From Xenorhabdus eapokensis (GTDB lineage: Bacteria; Pseudomonadota; Gammaproteobacteria; Enterobacterales; Enterobacteriaceae), in assembly GCF_001908105.1 (NCBI RefSeq), contig NZ_MKGQ01000011.1, positions 62,001-126,000 on the forward strand: a stretch of DNA of 64,000 nucleotides, in the 5' to 3' direction. A model generated the notes under the pieces. It was not told where the DNA came from, ran no database searches, and saw only the letters and a program-made list of their open reading frames with translations. How positions within the stretch are numbered: position 1 is the first letter of the stretch; the number at the start of each line of letters is the position of its first letter. A program made the translations under genes and the position numbers. Positions 1 through 10,817 of this stretch are shown here, piece after piece.

Positions 1-156
1 CATTGTGCCTGGATCGACGTTGATATACGGGTCCAGTTTCATAATGGTGACATTGAGTCCACGGGCTTCGAGTATAGCCGCCAAAGAGGCTGCGGCAATG
101 CCTTTACCCAGAGAGGATACGACCCCGCCGGTCACAAAAATATAATTAGTTTTCAT
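1..156 (-). CDS. pyrG: CTP synthase, N-terminal 52 codons (cut by window edge)
   Basis: CTP synthase aminates UTP to CTP using glutamine, the last step of de novo pyrimidine nucleotide synthesis. Only the start of the synthetase domain is here. The translated segment begins [11 protein letters not shown] and carries the P-loop-like [10 protein letters not shown] and the [12 protein letters not shown] segment, almost identical to E. coli PyrG as I recall it. The ATG is at 156-154, with an AGGTT ribosome binding site just upstream. The gene lies downstream of mazG in the same direction, the E. coli order, with a 258-bp gap that probably holds its promoter. The rest lies outside the window. Confidence 0.96.
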   Translation of the reverse strand, partial: MKTNYIFVTGGVVSSLGKGIAAASLAAILEARGLNVTIMKLDPYINVDPGTM

Positions 157-414
157 GCTGAACCTGAAAGTTTAGGTTTAAAAGGATGATGAATATAACA
201 GGACGGGAAAGCAGTATACCCTAACCTTAATTTCGCTACAAACCATCTAAATGGGATGAGGTGCCACATAAACAGTAACATCACGAAACAAATACCCTAT
301 TTTCCATTTAAATTCATTAAGTTAATGATGTGAAATTTTTTCACCCAGTTCAGATGATTTAGCCGTTTAAGCGACATCCTTTTCGCTATGGCCATGCCAT
401 CAGGTTTGTGATTG

Positions 415-1206
415 CTATACCTTCTGACTTTTCACTCGCTGCCACATCGCTTCCATTTCATCTAACGTAGCCGTTTCCAGTGATAAGCCTTTGTCGAGGA
501 TCAGTTTTTCGACATTACGGAAACGATTTTCGAATTTCTGGCAGGCTTTTTGTAGTGCTATCTCTGGCTTATGTCCCAAATGACGGGATAAATTAACCAC
601 TGAAAACAGTAAATCCCCCAGCTCTTCTTCCAATCTGTCTTCGTCAACCACCACCTGTTTCGCTTCGTCCATGACTTCATCAATTTCTTCATAGACTTTG
701 TCCAGCACCGGGCCAATGGTATCCCAATCAAAACCGACCGAAGCACAGCGTTTCTGAATTTTATAAGCCTTCATCAGAGCGGGTAAACTGGCGGGAATAT
801 CATCCAGTACCGAATGCTGATCTTTCTCCGCCCTTTCTGCGGCCTTACGTTGTTCCCAACTGCCGATTGCCTCTTCGCTGCTGATACCCGCTTGTTGATT
901 GAAGATATGAGGATGGCGACGCTCCAGTTTGTCACACACTGCCTCACAGATATCGCCAAAATCAAATTGTTGCTGCTCCTGAGCCATCTGAGCATAAAAC
1001 ACGATATGAAACAGCAGATCCCCCAGCTCTTCTTTTAGCGCACTAATATCATTGCGCTCAATCGCATCAAGCACTTCATAGGTTTCTTCCAATGTATAAG
1101 GGGCAATCGTAGCGGAGGTTTGTGCCTTGTCCCAAGGACAGCCATCCTGGGGATGGCGCAACTGCGCCATAATCCCCTTTAGTCGTTCAATAGAGTTCGG
1201 TTTCAT
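415..1206 (-). CDS. mazG: Nucleoside triphosphate pyrophosphohydrolase MazG
   Basis: MazG hydrolyses (d)NTPs to NMP and pyrophosphate and in E. coli lowers ppGpp levels under starvation. The 263-aa product matches E. coli length. It has two MazG repeats, each with an EExxE-type helix followed by EELGDLLF (around residues 35-65 and 170-210). I chose the ATG at 1206 because the protein then starts MKPNSIERLKGIM, aligned with the family. A longer reading to 1251 would overlap relA. The gene follows relA by 16 bp, so co-transcription with the ppGpp synthetase is likely. Confidence 0.95.
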   Translation of the reverse strand: MKPNSIERLKGIMAQLRHPQDGCPWDKAQTSATIAPYTLEETYEVLDAIERNDISALKEELGDLLFHIVFYAQMAQEQQQFDFGDICEAVCDKLERRHPHIFNQQAGISSEEAIGSWEQRKAAERAEKDQHSVLDDIPASLPALMKAYKIQKRCASVGFDWDTIGPVLDKVYEEIDEVMDEAKQVVVDEDRLEEELGDLLFSVVNLSRHLGHKPEIALQKACQKFENRFRNVEKLILDKGLSLETATLDEMEAMWQRVKSQKV

Positions 1207-1222
1207 CTTAATCCAGGCTTTA

Positions 1223-3460
1223 TCAATTACCGTGCAAACGTCTGGCTTCAATCACATCAGACAACTGGTTGAGCTTCGCCAATACCCGCCCAAGCACTTG
1301 CAAGTTATAAATCTCAATGTTCATATCAATGGTGGCAAGTTGTTGCTTAACATCACTACGGCTGCTGACGCCCAACACATTAATTTTCTCATTAGCGAGG
1401 ATGGTCGTGATATCACGCAATAATCCACTGCGGTCATTGGCAACAACACGCACCACAAGTGAATAGCCGCTGGAATAACTCTCCCCCCACACTGCATCGA
1501 CTATCCGTTCCGGTGAACTGGCTTCGAGTTCCGCTAACTGATCACAATCAGCACGGTGGATGGAGATCCCGCGCCCGCGTGTGATAAATCCAATAATCTC
1601 ATCACCAGGGATAGGCTGGCAGCAACGGGCAATGTGGTGCATTAAATTACCCACCCCTTCCACGACAATACGGCCATTATCTTTGCTGGTATTACGTGGT
1701 GTATAGGTTTTGTTCTCCAGGTTGCGAAGCGCTTCGCGATCTTCTTCTTCTGCCGTAATTTTATTGAATTTGCTTTGCAGAAAATTTACTAACTGGTGGA
1801 TGCGGATATCACCGACACCAATGCCCGCTAATACTTCTTCCAACGAGTGGACGTTATAACGGGCAATCAGCTCCTTCTCTGCTTCCTTGACCGTGAGCCC
1901 CAAATGTGCCAACTCATTGTCCAGCATCTGGCGGCCGGCAATGACGTTTTTGTCACGATCTTGTTTACGGAACCAATTGTGGATTTTTGCGCGTCCACGG
2001 CTGGTCGTTACATAGCCAAGGTTCGGGTTCAACCAGTCACGGCTTGGATTAGGTTGTTTCTGGGTAATAATTTCAATCTGATCGCCCATCTGAAGCTGAT
2101 AGCTGAATGGTACGATGCGCCCACCAATTTTTGCCCCAATGCAGCGATGGCCGACATCACTGTGAATATGATAAGCAAAATCCAATGGCGTGGAGCCAAT
2201 TGGCAAATCAATAACATCCCCTTTTGGCGTAAAGACATAAACGCGATCATCAAATACCTGACTGCGCACTTCATCCAGCATTTCACCGCTATCCGCCATT
2301 TCCTCTTGCCATGCGATCAATTTCCGCAGCCATGCAATGCGGCTTTCATAACTGTCGGATTTACCCCCTCCAATCGCCGTGCCTTCTTTATATTTCCAAT
2401 GTGCTGCTACGCCAAGTTCCGCATCATCATGCATCTGACGGGTACGGATCTGGATCTCAAGCGTTTTGCCATTTGGCCCCAAAACGACAGTATGAATAGA
2501 CTGATAACCATTCGGTTTCGGATTGGCAACGTAATCGTCGAATTCATCCGGCAAATGACGATAGTGAGTATGCACTATCCCCAGCGCTGCGTAGCAATCC
2601 TGCAAACGTTCGACAACAATCCGCACAGCACGCACGTCAAACAATTCATCAAAGGAGAGGGCTTTTTTCTGCATTTTGCGCCAAATGCTGTAAATATGTT
2701 TCGGACGCCCGTATATTTCAGCCCGAACCCCTTCTTTCAGCATATATTTACGCACAGTGGTCACAAATTTCTCGATATACTGCTCACGATCAATTCGGCG
2801 CTCATGCAATAACTTGGCAATTTTCTTATATTCATCGGGATGTAAGTAACGGAAACAGAAATCTTCCAGCTCCCATTTTAGCTGCCCAATTCCCAGTCGA
2901 TTGGCAAGAGGAGCATAGATATTGGAACACTCTTTGGCCGCCAGCACCCGCTCATCTTCACTGGCGTCTTTCACTTCCCGCAAATGGGCAATGCGTTCTG
3001 CCAGCTTGATAATCACACAACGAAAATCTTCCACCATCGCCAGCAGCATCCGGCGAACATTGTCAACCTGTACCGAACAAGTCGCATCGGTATGCGTGGC
3101 TTTCAGTTGGCGAATGGCATCCATTTCCAATACCCCATGCACCAGATTCGTGATGGCCTTGCCAAATGTTTCGGTCACGGTTTCGCTATCGAGTAGCCTG
3201 GCATTAAGGATGGGAAAAAGTAGCGCGGCACGCATACTGTCATTATCCATGCTCAATGTGGACAGGATCTCCACCATTTCCACACCGCGCCATAGCAACA
3301 GTTCCGCATTGGGGTGACCCTGGACTTTTTCGTGACAATATCGCCAGGTTTCGACCAACTTTTCACTGGATTGTGGGTTAGTAATGTTTAAACTCGCGAT
3401 CCATTTATCGACCGCAAATTCACCTGCCGGCGTGAGATGCGCACTTCTTACCGCAACCAT
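1223..3460 (-). CDS. relA: GTP pyrophosphokinase (ppGpp synthetase I)
   Basis: RelA binds stalled ribosomes carrying uncharged tRNA and makes (p)ppGpp, triggering the stringent response. The 745-aa product is full length (E. coli 744). In order it has a degenerate HD region, a synthetase domain with DELFDVRAVR and NGYQSIHT (roughly residues 260-340), a TGS domain (FTPKGDVIDLP, around 410) and a C-terminal ACT domain. The start MVAVRSAHL matches E. coli, and GGGAG upstream of the ATG is a good ribosome binding site. It sits between rlmD and mazG on the same strand with short gaps. A 9-bp duplication containing the rlmD stop codon lies just upstream. Confidence 0.97.
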   Translation of the reverse strand: MVAVRSAHLTPAGEFAVDKWIASLNITNPQSSEKLVETWRYCHEKVQGHPNAELLLWRGVEMVEILSTLSMDNDSMRAALLFPILNARLLDSETVTETFGKAITNLVHGVLEMDAIRQLKATHTDATCSVQVDNVRRMLLAMVEDFRCVIIKLAERIAHLREVKDASEDERVLAAKECSNIYAPLANRLGIGQLKWELEDFCFRYLHPDEYKKIAKLLHERRIDREQYIEKFVTTVRKYMLKEGVRAEIYGRPKHIYSIWRKMQKKALSFDELFDVRAVRIVVERLQDCYAALGIVHTHYRHLPDEFDDYVANPKPNGYQSIHTVVLGPNGKTLEIQIRTRQMHDDAELGVAAHWKYKEGTAIGGGKSDSYESRIAWLRKLIAWQEEMADSGEMLDEVRSQVFDDRVYVFTPKGDVIDLPIGSTPLDFAYHIHSDVGHRCIGAKIGGRIVPFSYQLQMGDQIEIITQKQPNPSRDWLNPNLGYVTTSRGRAKIHNWFRKQDRDKNVIAGRQMLDNELAHLGLTVKEAEKELIARYNVHSLEEVLAGIGVGDIRIHQLVNFLQSKFNKITAEEEDREALRNLENKTYTPRNTSKDNGRIVVEGVGNLMHHIARCCQPIPGDEIIGFITRGRGISIHRADCDQLAELEASSPERIVDAVWGESYSSGYSLVVRVVANDRSGLLRDITTILANEKINVLGVSSRSDVKQQLATIDMNIEIYNLQVLGRVLAKLNQLSDVIEARRLHGN

Positions 3461-3469
3461 AATTTCTCC

Positions 3470-3487
3470 CTACTCGATCTACTCGAT
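3470..3487. repeat. 9-bp tandem duplication at the rlmD/relA junction
   Basis: CTACTCGAT occurs twice in perfect tandem (3470-3478 and 3479-3487). On the coding strand this is ATCGAGTAG twice, so the rlmD stop codon is duplicated in frame (Ile-Glu-stop, Ile-Glu-stop). It is directly visible, and replication slippage is the simplest origin. Confidence 0.9.
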
Positions 3488-4816
3488 CACCATTGGCTCA
3501 CTGCTAAACAGCGCCATGGACTCTAGATGGCCTGTGTGCGGAAACATATCCAGCATCCGTACACTGACAAGATGATAACCCGCCTCCAACAAGACCTTGC
3601 TGTCCCGCGCGAGTGTGGTGGGGTTACAGGAAACGTAAACCACTTTTTCGGGGGCCAATTTTACAATATGTGGCATAACACCCGCCGCACCCGCGCGGGC
3701 GGGATCCAGCAACACTTTATTGAACCCTTGTGCTGCCCAAGGCTGCTGGTGAATATCTGATTCCAGATTTTCATGAAAAAAATCGACGTTATTAAGTTTA
3801 TTGAGTCGGGCGTTATATTGCCCACTTGCCACCAGCTCAGCAACCCCTTCTACACCTACGGTTGCCTGTACTTGAGTGGCGATCGGCAAGGTAAAGTTCC
3901 CCATGCCGCAAAACAGATCCAATACTCTGTCAGTTGGTTGTAAATCCAGCCATGCCAATGCCTGTGATACCATTTGTTGGTTAACCACATCATTTACCTG
4001 AATAAAATCTTGTGGGCTGAACACCAGTTTCAATCCATTCACCTGATACCACGGTGCTGTTTGCCCTTCCATTAACGGCTCAAGGGATTTTTCATCACCC
4101 AGCAGATAAATCGCGACATGGTACTGCACCGAAAAGAGGCGCAGTGTTTCCTTATCTTCGGGCTTAAGGGGATCAAGATGGCGCAACACGACTAATGGAC
4201 CACTATCAGCCAAGACCATTTCCACGTGCCCTAATCGTTTTACTGCATACAGGCTATTCAGGCACTGGGACAACGGCTGCAATAATTGTTCCAATTCAGG
4301 ACGCATAACCGAACAATGTTTAATATGCACCAAATCGTTGGATTGGCTCTGGCGAAACCCCATCAATAATGTACGTTGCCTGGCGTGGTATTGCAGACCG
4401 AGCCTGGCTCTGCGCCGATAGCCATATTCTGGGCTGCGAATAATGGGATGAGCACTGATGCTAATGCCTGTTTCCCGCTGGATCAGGTGTTCCAGTACAC
4501 TGGCCTTAGTTTTAACTTGCAACTCAGTGGCAACATGCTGTTGCTGGCATCCACCGCACACCTTGAAGTGCGGGCAACGAGGTGTAACGCGATGCGGGCT
4601 ATCTGATAGCCTTTTCACGACCTTAGCTTTAGCAAATTGGCGTTTTTCTTCTGTCAGTTGGATTTGTGCCTGCTCATCTGGCAATAATCCTGCAATAAAG
4701 ATGGTTTTTCCCTGATGGCGAGCAATGCCTTGCCCTTGTGCATCAAGGTTATCTGCGGTAACGGAAATAATGCCTCGGTTTACGGAGCGACGATTTGGGG
4801 AGTAAAATTGCACCAT
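3479..4816 (-). CDS. rlmD: 23S rRNA (uracil-1939-C5)-methyltransferase RlmD
   Basis: RlmD (RumA) methylates U1939 of 23S rRNA using S-adenosylmethionine and carries a 4Fe-4S cluster. From the ATG at 4816 ([10 protein letters not shown], aligned with E. coli MAQFYS) the product is 445 aa. It shows an N-terminal TRAM domain, cluster cysteines Cys81, Cys87 and Cys90 in [10 protein letters not shown], the SAM motif [10 protein letters not shown], and the catalytic-cysteine motif [11 protein letters not shown] near the C terminus. A start at 4858 would add 14 residues with no family support. It is divergent from barA, 53 bp away, and upstream of relA. Confidence 0.95.
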   Translation of the reverse strand: MVQFYSPNRRSVNRGIISVTADNLDAQGQGIARHQGKTIFIAGLLPDEQAQIQLTEEKRQFAKAKVVKRLSDSPHRVTPRCPHFKVCGGCQQQHVATELQVKTKASVLEHLIQRETGISISAHPIIRSPEYGYRRRARLGLQYHARQRTLLMGFRQSQSNDLVHIKHCSVMRPELEQLLQPLSQCLNSLYAVKRLGHVEMVLADSGPLVVLRHLDPLKPEDKETLRLFSVQYHVAIYLLGDEKSLEPLMEGQTAPWYQVNGLKLVFSPQDFIQVNDVVNQQMVSQALAWLDLQPTDRVLDLFCGMGNFTLPIATQVQATVGVEGVAELVASGQYNARLNKLNNVDFFHENLESDIHQQPWAAQGFNKVLLDPARAGAAGVMPHIVKLAPEKVVYVSCNPTTLARDSKVLLEAGYHLVSVRMLDMFPHTGHLESMALFSSEPMVIE

Positions 4817-4869
4817 GATTCTGACTGACTTTGAAAAATTGAGTTCTGATTTTCCCACAATGGACGCCT

Positions 4870-7221
4870 ATGACCAAATATAGCCTACGCACCCGTATGA
4901 TGAGCCTGATATTGGTTCCTGTTTTACTGGTCGGAACGCTTGTGAGTATATCATTTATCTCATATCGCTATTACGAGTTGAAGAGCCTGATAGTCCGCAG
5001 TGGGATCAGCATTATTGAACCCTTATCCATTGCCAGCGAGGTTGGCATTAATCTGGATAATTGCCAGCAGGTTGATTCATTAATAAACAGCCTGCATCGC
5101 CGAAACTCTGAGATTGTCAGGGCAATTGCGATCTTTGATAAGCATAACAAGTTATTCGATATTTCGAATGACAAGTATGATGTCAATCGCTTGCGGCTCA
5201 CTGCCAACGAAGCCATGCCGACAACCTTGGCCAAAACGGAATACGGCAACAGTATCATCCTGAAGATGCCCATTATCTCAGGCAACTCTTCTTCTAATCC
5301 CTGGAACACATCCACCAGCGATACGCCGCCGATTGGCTATATCGCCATTGATTTGGACTTACGCGTTGCCCAGCTCCAGCAATACAAAGAGATTGCCACC
5401 TCCATCATTCTGCTGATTTTGTGCCTTGGAGGCACAGCCTTATTTGCCCATGTGCTGGTGCGCAAAGTTACCCAGCCCCTCAACTGCATGGTTAAAGCCG
5501 TCGATCGCATCCGTCAAGGGCAACTGAACAGCCGTGTGACAGGGGCTATGCCTGGGGAATTAGCCGCGCTCCAAAATGGCATTAATACCGTGGCAGAATC
5601 GCTCTCGCAATATAAAGATGAGATGCAACTTCATATTGATCAAGCTACTTCCGACCTACAAATTACGATGGAGCAGTTAGAAATCCAGAATGTTGAACTG
5701 ACTATCGCTAAAAAACGCGCACAAGAGGCGGTCAGGATCAAAACCGAATTTCTGGCCAATATGTCCCATGAATTACGCACCCCGCTTAATGGGGTCATTG
5801 GCTTCACCCGCCAGATGTTGAAAACCCCCATTACACCACAACAGATGGAGTATCTGTATGTCATTGACAGATCGGCTAATAACCTGCTGAAAATCATTAA
5901 TGACATTCTGGACTTCTCACGGCTGGAATCCAATAAACTGGTATTGGATCAAGTGCCTTTTCTATTAAGGGATACTGTCAATGAAGTTATTGAACTGCTA
6001 ACGCCTGCTGCCAACGCGAAAAATCTTCCCCTGCATCACCATATTGATGAAAAATTACCTAATCTGATGATTGGTGATCCCATTCGCTTACAGCAAATAC
6101 TGACTAACCTGATTGGCAATGCCATTAAATTCACGGATAAAGGCCGCGTGATGCTGGATATCACATTACGCCAGCAACACCACCATCTTATACAGATCGA
6201 TTTTACTGTGACTGATACAGGTATCGGTATTAAACCAGAATACCGCCCGATTCTGTTCCAGGCCTTCAATCAAGCAGATGCCAGCATTACCCGCCATTAC
6301 GGGGGAACCGGACTGGGATTGAGTATCACTAAGCGATTGGTCAGTGAAATGAAAGGAGACATTGACTTTACCAGTGAAGTCGCTAAAGGGACGGTATTTT
6401 ACTTTGATATCTGGCTGGAAAAAGATGAATATTCATTCGGATCATTGCCAGAGTATCTGCCAATCTATCCGGCATCATCGCGTTTACCCATGACCGTTAT
6501 GGCCGTGGATGATAATCCCGCTAACCTGAAATTGATCGGCACACTGCTCAATGAACTCGTTGAGAATGCCTTGCTGTGCAGTAATGGCATGGAGGCACTG
6601 GAAATAGCAAAACAACATGCGCTGGATCTGATTCTGATGGATATTCAGATGGCGGATATGGATGGTATCCAAACCTCTAAGCAAATCCAACAACTCCCCC
6701 AACATCAGGAGACACCGATTGTGGCTGTTACGGCCTTTGCCTGCCACGAGGCAAAGAATGCCCCGTTTATTGACTGTCTTTCTAAACCCCTGGATGAAAA
6801 CTGTCTGAAAACATTGCTGAACCAATACTGCCAGCAGAAAAAACCACAAGCCATTGATTGGGAGATAGCGTTACAGCAAACTGCCGGCAAAGCATCATTG
6901 GCGCGGGAGATGCTAGAAATGCTGGTAAAATCATTGCCCGACATGAAGAGCATGATTAAACAGGCTTTAACCGCCGATGGTGAGGCTATCCGCAAACACT
7001 TTCAGCATCATGTCCACCAACTGCACGGCAGTTGCTGCTACAACGGTGTGCCTAAACTGAAAGCAATTTGCGAACTGGTTGAAAAACAACTGCACCAAGG
7101 GGTTGCCCTGGCCGATCTGGAACCAGAATTACTGGAATTCATCGACGAGATCAATCATGTCATGGCAGCCGCTCCCGCTATACTTGAGGCTACTATGCCA
7201 CTCGAACCCGTTACTTTGTGA
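4870..7221 (+). CDS. barA: Hybrid sensor histidine kinase BarA, short form without the middle pseudo-receiver
   Basis: BarA is the inner-membrane sensor that phosphorylates UvrY and so controls CsrB/C RNAs and carbon storage. The 783-aa product starts [11 protein letters not shown] like E. coli BarA. It has two membrane segments (about 10-30 and 175-195), a HAMP domain, HisKA with His300 ([12 protein letters not shown]), HATPase (GTGLGLSIT), a receiver with Asp591 (LILMDIQM) and an Hpt domain with His719 (HQLHGSC). E. coli BarA is about 918 aa. Here only residues 518-540 separate the ATPase from the receiver, so the degenerate receiver-like segment is missing. The receiver is also four residues shorter between Thr621 and Lys639. 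All phosphorelay residues are present, so function is expected. Its 3' end overlaps dgt by 11 bp. Confidence 0.94.
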   Translation: MTKYSLRTRMMSLILVPVLLVGTLVSISFISYRYYELKSLIVRSGISIIEPLSIASEVGINLDNCQQVDSLINSLHRRNSEIVRAIAIFDKHNKLFDISNDKYDVNRLRLTANEAMPTTLAKTEYGNSIILKMPIISGNSSSNPWNTSTSDTPPIGYIAIDLDLRVAQLQQYKEIATSIILLILCLGGTALFAHVLVRKVTQPLNCMVKAVDRIRQGQLNSRVTGAMPGELAALQNGINTVAESLSQYKDEMQLHIDQATSDLQITMEQLEIQNVELTIAKKRAQEAVRIKTEFLANMSHELRTPLNGVIGFTRQMLKTPITPQQMEYLYVIDRSANNLLKIINDILDFSRLESNKLVLDQVPFLLRDTVNEVIELLTPAANAKNLPLHHHIDEKLPNLMIGDPIRLQQILTNLIGNAIKFTDKGRVMLDITLRQQHHHLIQIDFTVTDTGIGIKPEYRPILFQAFNQADASITRHYGGTGLGLSITKRLVSEMKGDIDFTSEVAKGTVFYFDIWLEKDEYSFGSLPEYLPIYPASSRLPMTVMAVDDNPANLKLIGTLLNELVENALLCSNGMEALEIAKQHALDLILMDIQMADMDGIQTSKQIQQLPQHQETPIVAVTAFACHEAKNAPFIDCLSKPLDENCLKTLLNQYCQQKKPQAIDWEIALQQTAGKASLAREMLEMLVKSLPDMKSMIKQALTADGEAIRKHFQHHVHQLHGSCCYNGVPKLKAICELVEKQLHQGVALADLEPELLEFIDEINHVMAAAPAILEATMPLEPVTL

Positions 7222-8746
7222 CCATAAACTTACGATATTCTTCGTAAGCATAATTATCCGTCATGCCACTGATATAGTCCTGAATAAGACGTGCCCGATA
7301 ATAAAACTCAATCACCTCTTTTTCAGCCTCATCAGTGGCAACAATGCCTTCCACGGCCTCACCATAAGCTAAACGATGCTTGGTCGAAAGTTTGTGCAAC
7401 AAGCGTGTTTCAATAAAATATTGTTTGTGGAAATTATTTTGGTTCAGTTCCATAAAATCCTGACGAGGTAACTCCAGCAAAGGGCTATATACATCCAGCA
7501 ATCCGGTAATAATTCGGTATCCCTGTAACTCCAATTCTTCCACTTCAGGATGATTGAAAACCCGTTTACGGGTGACATTCTTTAAGGTTTTCAACAAACG
7601 ATGCTCTTCCCCATTTCCTTCCAACAGGGCGTGATTAAATGTACCTGCATAAATTTCAGGCAAGTGTTCAATAAACAATTTGGCGGTATAAGGCACCAAT
7701 TTACCGGTAATAAACACCCGTAAATACATGAAAAATTGTTCGTGGATATTACGACGAGCTTCGTTATTGGTGGTTTTCTTGTAGGCTTGTATCACCGTAG
7801 ATTCGAACAAATCACCCTTCTGGTATCCTCCGTTTTCTTCCCACTCTTTTTTCAGGTATTCCACCAGTTGTTCGACGTTAAAAATGCCCTTTTCAACCGC
7901 ATCATCTAAATCGGCAATGCAATATGAAATATCATCTGCGGCCTCCATAATGTATGTCAGCGGAAAGCGACAGAATTCCCCCATTTGCAGTTCTTTTTTC
8001 AATTCACGGATAAAGCTCTCTTCTGACCAGTAGTAACCTATTTTTTTCATCAGGTAACTGAATGCAGCAGGGGTTTCTTCCAGACGATAGGCCGGACAGG
8101 TATATTTCAATATGCAGCCGATCTGGGCATAAGTGAGATTCAAACGCAGCAGATTATGTGCCAGACGGATAGCCTGGGCATTACCTTCAAACTGACATAA
8201 ATCTCTGCGCAATTGCCGACGGAAGAGATCTTTCTTTTCTTCTCCCGTCAGGCGCAATGCCGCGACCTTACAAGCATCCAGCCTATGCTCCATTTTCGGC
8301 AAATGGGGTGAATCGTCAGGATCTAATCGGCGGGAGAACCAATCTTTAATCGCTGCCTCGCCAAAATGGCCAAATGGGGGATTGCCAATATCGTGCATCA
8401 GGCAAGCCATCTCAATCAGGCTTTCAAAAGCAAGTAGACGATCATTCAACCCATATTTTTCCAATAAGTTCTGCTTTGCCAGCTCCGCGATAATCGTTTT
8501 TGATATATAGCGTCCTATTTGCTGCACTTCGAGCGAATGCGTCAGCCGGCTGCGTACAGCCGCATTGCGTTCTAATGGAAATACCTGTGTTTTCTGTTGC
8601 AACCGCCGAATCGCGGCTGAGTTGATGATCCGCCCACGATCACTTTCAAATTGGCGAATCACTTGCTCTTCATCATCGGGATGAATGGAAGATTTACTGA
8701 ACTTACGTTGGTAATTCAACTTCTGCTTGAAATCAATATTAGACAT
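7211..8746 (-). CDS. dgt: Deoxyguanosinetriphosphate triphosphohydrolase
   Basis: Dgt cleaves dGTP to deoxyguanosine and triphosphate and influences mutation rate and phage T7 resistance. The 511-aa product (E. coli about 505) begins [17 protein letters not shown]. It shows the HD-superfamily metal residues in RLTHSLEV and in [13 protein letters not shown]. It is transcribed divergently from mtnN with a 135-bp gap that should hold both promoters, as in E. coli. The gene is convergent with barA, and the two coding ends overlap at 7211-7221. Confidence 0.95.
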   Translation of the reverse strand: MSNIDFKQKLNYQRKFSKSSIHPDDEEQVIRQFESDRGRIINSAAIRRLQQKTQVFPLERNAAVRSRLTHSLEVQQIGRYISKTIIAELAKQNLLEKYGLNDRLLAFESLIEMACLMHDIGNPPFGHFGEAAIKDWFSRRLDPDDSPHLPKMEHRLDACKVAALRLTGEEKKDLFRRQLRRDLCQFEGNAQAIRLAHNLLRLNLTYAQIGCILKYTCPAYRLEETPAAFSYLMKKIGYYWSEESFIRELKKELQMGEFCRFPLTYIMEAADDISYCIADLDDAVEKGIFNVEQLVEYLKKEWEENGGYQKGDLFESTVIQAYKKTTNNEARRNIHEQFFMYLRVFITGKLVPYTAKLFIEHLPEIYAGTFNHALLEGNGEEHRLLKTLKNVTRKRVFNHPEVEELELQGYRIITGLLDVYSPLLELPRQDFMELNQNNFHKQYFIETRLLHKLSTKHRLAYGEAVEGIVATDEAEKEVIEFYYRARLIQDYISGMTDNYAYEEYRKFMVTK

Positions 8747-8881
8747 TAATCCCCCATGCTAAATGAAACGATTATTTAGAACCGGAATCTGCGGTAAATA
8801 GCTATTCAATGATACACTCGCCGATTAAATCAGCCTGTAAATATAGGCATCAATCCATGAATAACAAGCGAGTATGACACA

Positions 8882-9580
8882 ATGAAAATAGGTGTAATAG
8901 GTGCAATGGAACAAGAAGTGACTTTATTGCGTGACCAGATTGAAGGTCTGCAAACCTTGTCACGAGGTGGATGCGAAATTTATACCGGCAAACTGAATGG
9001 CGTTGATATCGCCTTGTTGAAATCGGGTATTGGTAAAGTTTCCTCCGCACTTGGCACCACCTTATTAATTGAGCATTGTCAGCCAGATATCGTGATTAAC
9101 ACGGGTTCAGCCGGTGGCCTTGACCCTAAACTGAAAGTGGGAGATATCGTGGTTTCCGAAGAAGTTCGCTACCATGACGCCGATCTTACCGCTTTCGGCT
9201 ATGAAGCGGGACAAATGGCGCAATGCCCAGCCGCGTTTATTGCTGACGATAAATTGATCGCCTTGGCGGAAAAATGTATTCAGTCTCTTGATCTGAATGC
9301 CGTTCGGGGTCTGGTTTGCAGCGGTGATGCCTTTATCAATGGTTCAGAGCCATTGGCTCGCATTCGTTCTACTTTCCCGAAAGTGGCTGCGGTTGAAATG
9401 GAGGCGGCCGCCATTGGTCATGTTTGCTATCAATATAATATTCCCTTTGTTGTCGTCCGTGCGATTTCTGACGTTGCCGATCAAGAGTCCCATATCAGTT
9501 TTGATGAATTTTTGGTGGTCGCGGCGCGTGAATCGACACGGATGGTCAATGCCATGCTGACCGAACTGAGTAAACAGTAG
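8882..9580 (+). CDS. mtnN: 5'-methylthioadenosine/S-adenosylhomocysteine nucleosidase
   Basis: MtnN (Pfs) removes adenine from methylthioadenosine, S-adenosylhomocysteine and 5'-deoxyadenosine. It feeds methionine salvage and the LuxS route to autoinducer-2. The 232-aa product has the family's length. Glu12 (AMEQE) and Asp197 (AISDVAD) sit at the positions of the E. coli catalytic pair, and TGSAGG and EMEAAA motifs are present. It lies 26 bp upstream of btuF, an E. coli-like pairing. The substrates are produced by SpeE, which is also in this window. Confidence 0.97.
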   Translation: MKIGVIGAMEQEVTLLRDQIEGLQTLSRGGCEIYTGKLNGVDIALLKSGIGKVSSALGTTLLIEHCQPDIVINTGSAGGLDPKLKVGDIVVSEEVRYHDADLTAFGYEAGQMAQCPAAFIADDKLIALAEKCIQSLDLNAVRGLVCSGDAFINGSEPLARIRSTFPKVAAVEMEAAAIGHVCYQYNIPFVVVRAISDVADQESHISFDEFLVVAARESTRMVNAMLTELSKQ

Positions 9581-9606
9581 TCCATATGTAAAGTGGAGCA
9601 TCGATA

Positions 9607-10452
9607 ATGCAATCATGGTTGAAAATAATTTCCCATCGATCCATTTGGCTGGCATTCTTATTCTTTTTGTATAGCTTTTGGTCTGGTTTCAGTGCTCCAC
9701 TTTATGCGGCAGCGTCCCGTGTTATTAGCCTTGCCCCATCAACGACAGAGCTGGCCTATGCTGCGGGGCTGGGCGACCAGCTTATCGCTGTTAGCGCTTA
9801 CTCTGATTATCCCGCAGCAGCCAAAAAGTTAGAACAAGTTGCTGATTGGCAAGGCGTCAATGTTGAACGGATCATCGCCCTGAAACCTGACCTGATTCTG
9901 GCATGGCGTGGCGGTAATCCCCAACGTCCTTTGGAACAACTCGCAGCTTTCGGCATCCCCATTTTTTATTCGGATGTGAAAAAAGTAGAAGATGTTGCGT
10001 CAGAACTGGAACGACTGGCTGCCTATAGCCCACACCCCGATATGGCTAAGCAATCAGCCACCGATATTCGCGCTAAGTTCAATCAATTAAAACAAAAGTA
10101 TGCCAATCTGAACCCTAAGCCCGTGTTCTTGCAGTTTGGCACGCATCCGATTTTTACTTCCTCTAGCCATACCCTCCAAAGTGAAATTGTCTCCGTATGT
10201 GGCGGTAAAAATATTTTCGCTGATAGCCCCATTCCGTGGCCGCAGGTTAACCGTGAGCAAGTACTTACCCGCAAACCGGAAGTGATCATCATCGGCGGAA
10301 CGGAAGAGCAAAAACAGCAGGTTGCCGATTTTTGGCGGCCACAAATGAATGTCGCTATTATCGCCCTGAACGATGACTGGTTTAGCCGTGCAGGACCGAG
10401 GGTTATTTTAGCGGCAGAACAGCTTTGTCAGCAGTTGAATCGTCCTAACTAA
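9607..10452 (+). CDS. btuF: Periplasmic vitamin B12-binding protein
   Basis: BtuF captures cobalamin in the periplasm and delivers it to the BtuCD transporter. The 281-aa product has an N-terminal hydrophobic signal segment (about residues 10-35, probable cleavage after LYAAA). The Fe/B12-binding fold follows: [31 protein letters not shown], and [11 protein letters not shown]. It is somewhat longer than E. coli BtuF (266 aa) because of the longer leader. It is probably co-transcribed with mtnN. The E. coli downstream gene yadS is absent; a decayed insertion sequence end follows instead. Confidence 0.93.
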   Translation: MQSWLKIISHRSIWLAFLFFLYSFWSGFSAPLYAAASRVISLAPSTTELAYAAGLGDQLIAVSAYSDYPAAAKKLEQVADWQGVNVERIIALKPDLILAWRGGNPQRPLEQLAAFGIPIFYSDVKKVEDVASELERLAAYSPHPDMAKQSATDIRAKFNQLKQKYANLNPKPVFLQFGTHPIFTSSSHTLQSEIVSVCGGKNIFADSPIPWPQVNREQVLTRKPEVIIIGGTEEQKQQVADFWRPQMNVAIIALNDDWFSRAGPRVILAAEQLCQQLNRPN

Positions 10453-10584
10453 AATAATCTATCTTTTTATCTCAGTGTGTTTTTTCAGCACGCCATGAGC
10501 ATTGGCGCCAGATGCGGTGACAAGGAAGCAGATAATTACCGCATCTCTTGTGCAATCGTTCTTGATCGCTTGATTCAGGCTATT

Positions 10585-10610
10585 TGTAGTGATCAAGAAA
10601 TTCCGGACAC
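10585..10610 (-). mobile_element. Probable terminal inverted repeat of an IS3-type element
   Basis: The + strand begins TGTAGTGATCAAG at 10585 and continues through CCGGACAC. On the minus strand this is the right end of an element finishing ...CTACA, with the TG/CA termini typical of IS3-family elements. It lies immediately after a reading frame resembling an IS3-family transposase C terminus. I see no matching opposite end before erpA, so this is a remnant. The family assignment is by motif recall. Confidence 0.5.
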
Positions 10611-10703
10611 ATTTCTGGCCTCTTCCCACTGCCTTTCGTATTCAGCAGGAGAAATTCTCCCATTAAAACTATGAGGACGGATGTATTTCAGCGGGTGAAT
10701 CTA
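10593..10703 (-). pseudogene. Decayed C-terminal fragment of an IS3-family transposase
   Basis: Read on the minus strand, the frame ending at 10593 gives ...YIRPHSFNGRISPAEYER followed by QWEEARNVSGIS and a stop. The RPHSFNG...SPAEYE pattern and the terminal SGIS are typical of IS3-family transposase (integrase-core) C termini. An in-frame stop at 10701-10703 and lost homology upstream show it is a fragment. Only about 35 codons survive. Confidence 0.55.
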
Positions 10704-10817
10704 TGCGTTTTCATGCCAATTGTTGCCATGCTTACGCTAACTCAGGTGAAAACCCCGTTGTTATCCATAATCTTATTCACTATCCGCATCATTCAAAATA
10801 GCCATCGTGGAAACGAT

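Noticed and set aside
1847..2812. 321-codon open frame on the + strand
   Set aside because: It lies entirely antisense to relA, lacks a ribosome binding site, and has no recognisable domain. It is a shadow of the codon usage of relA.
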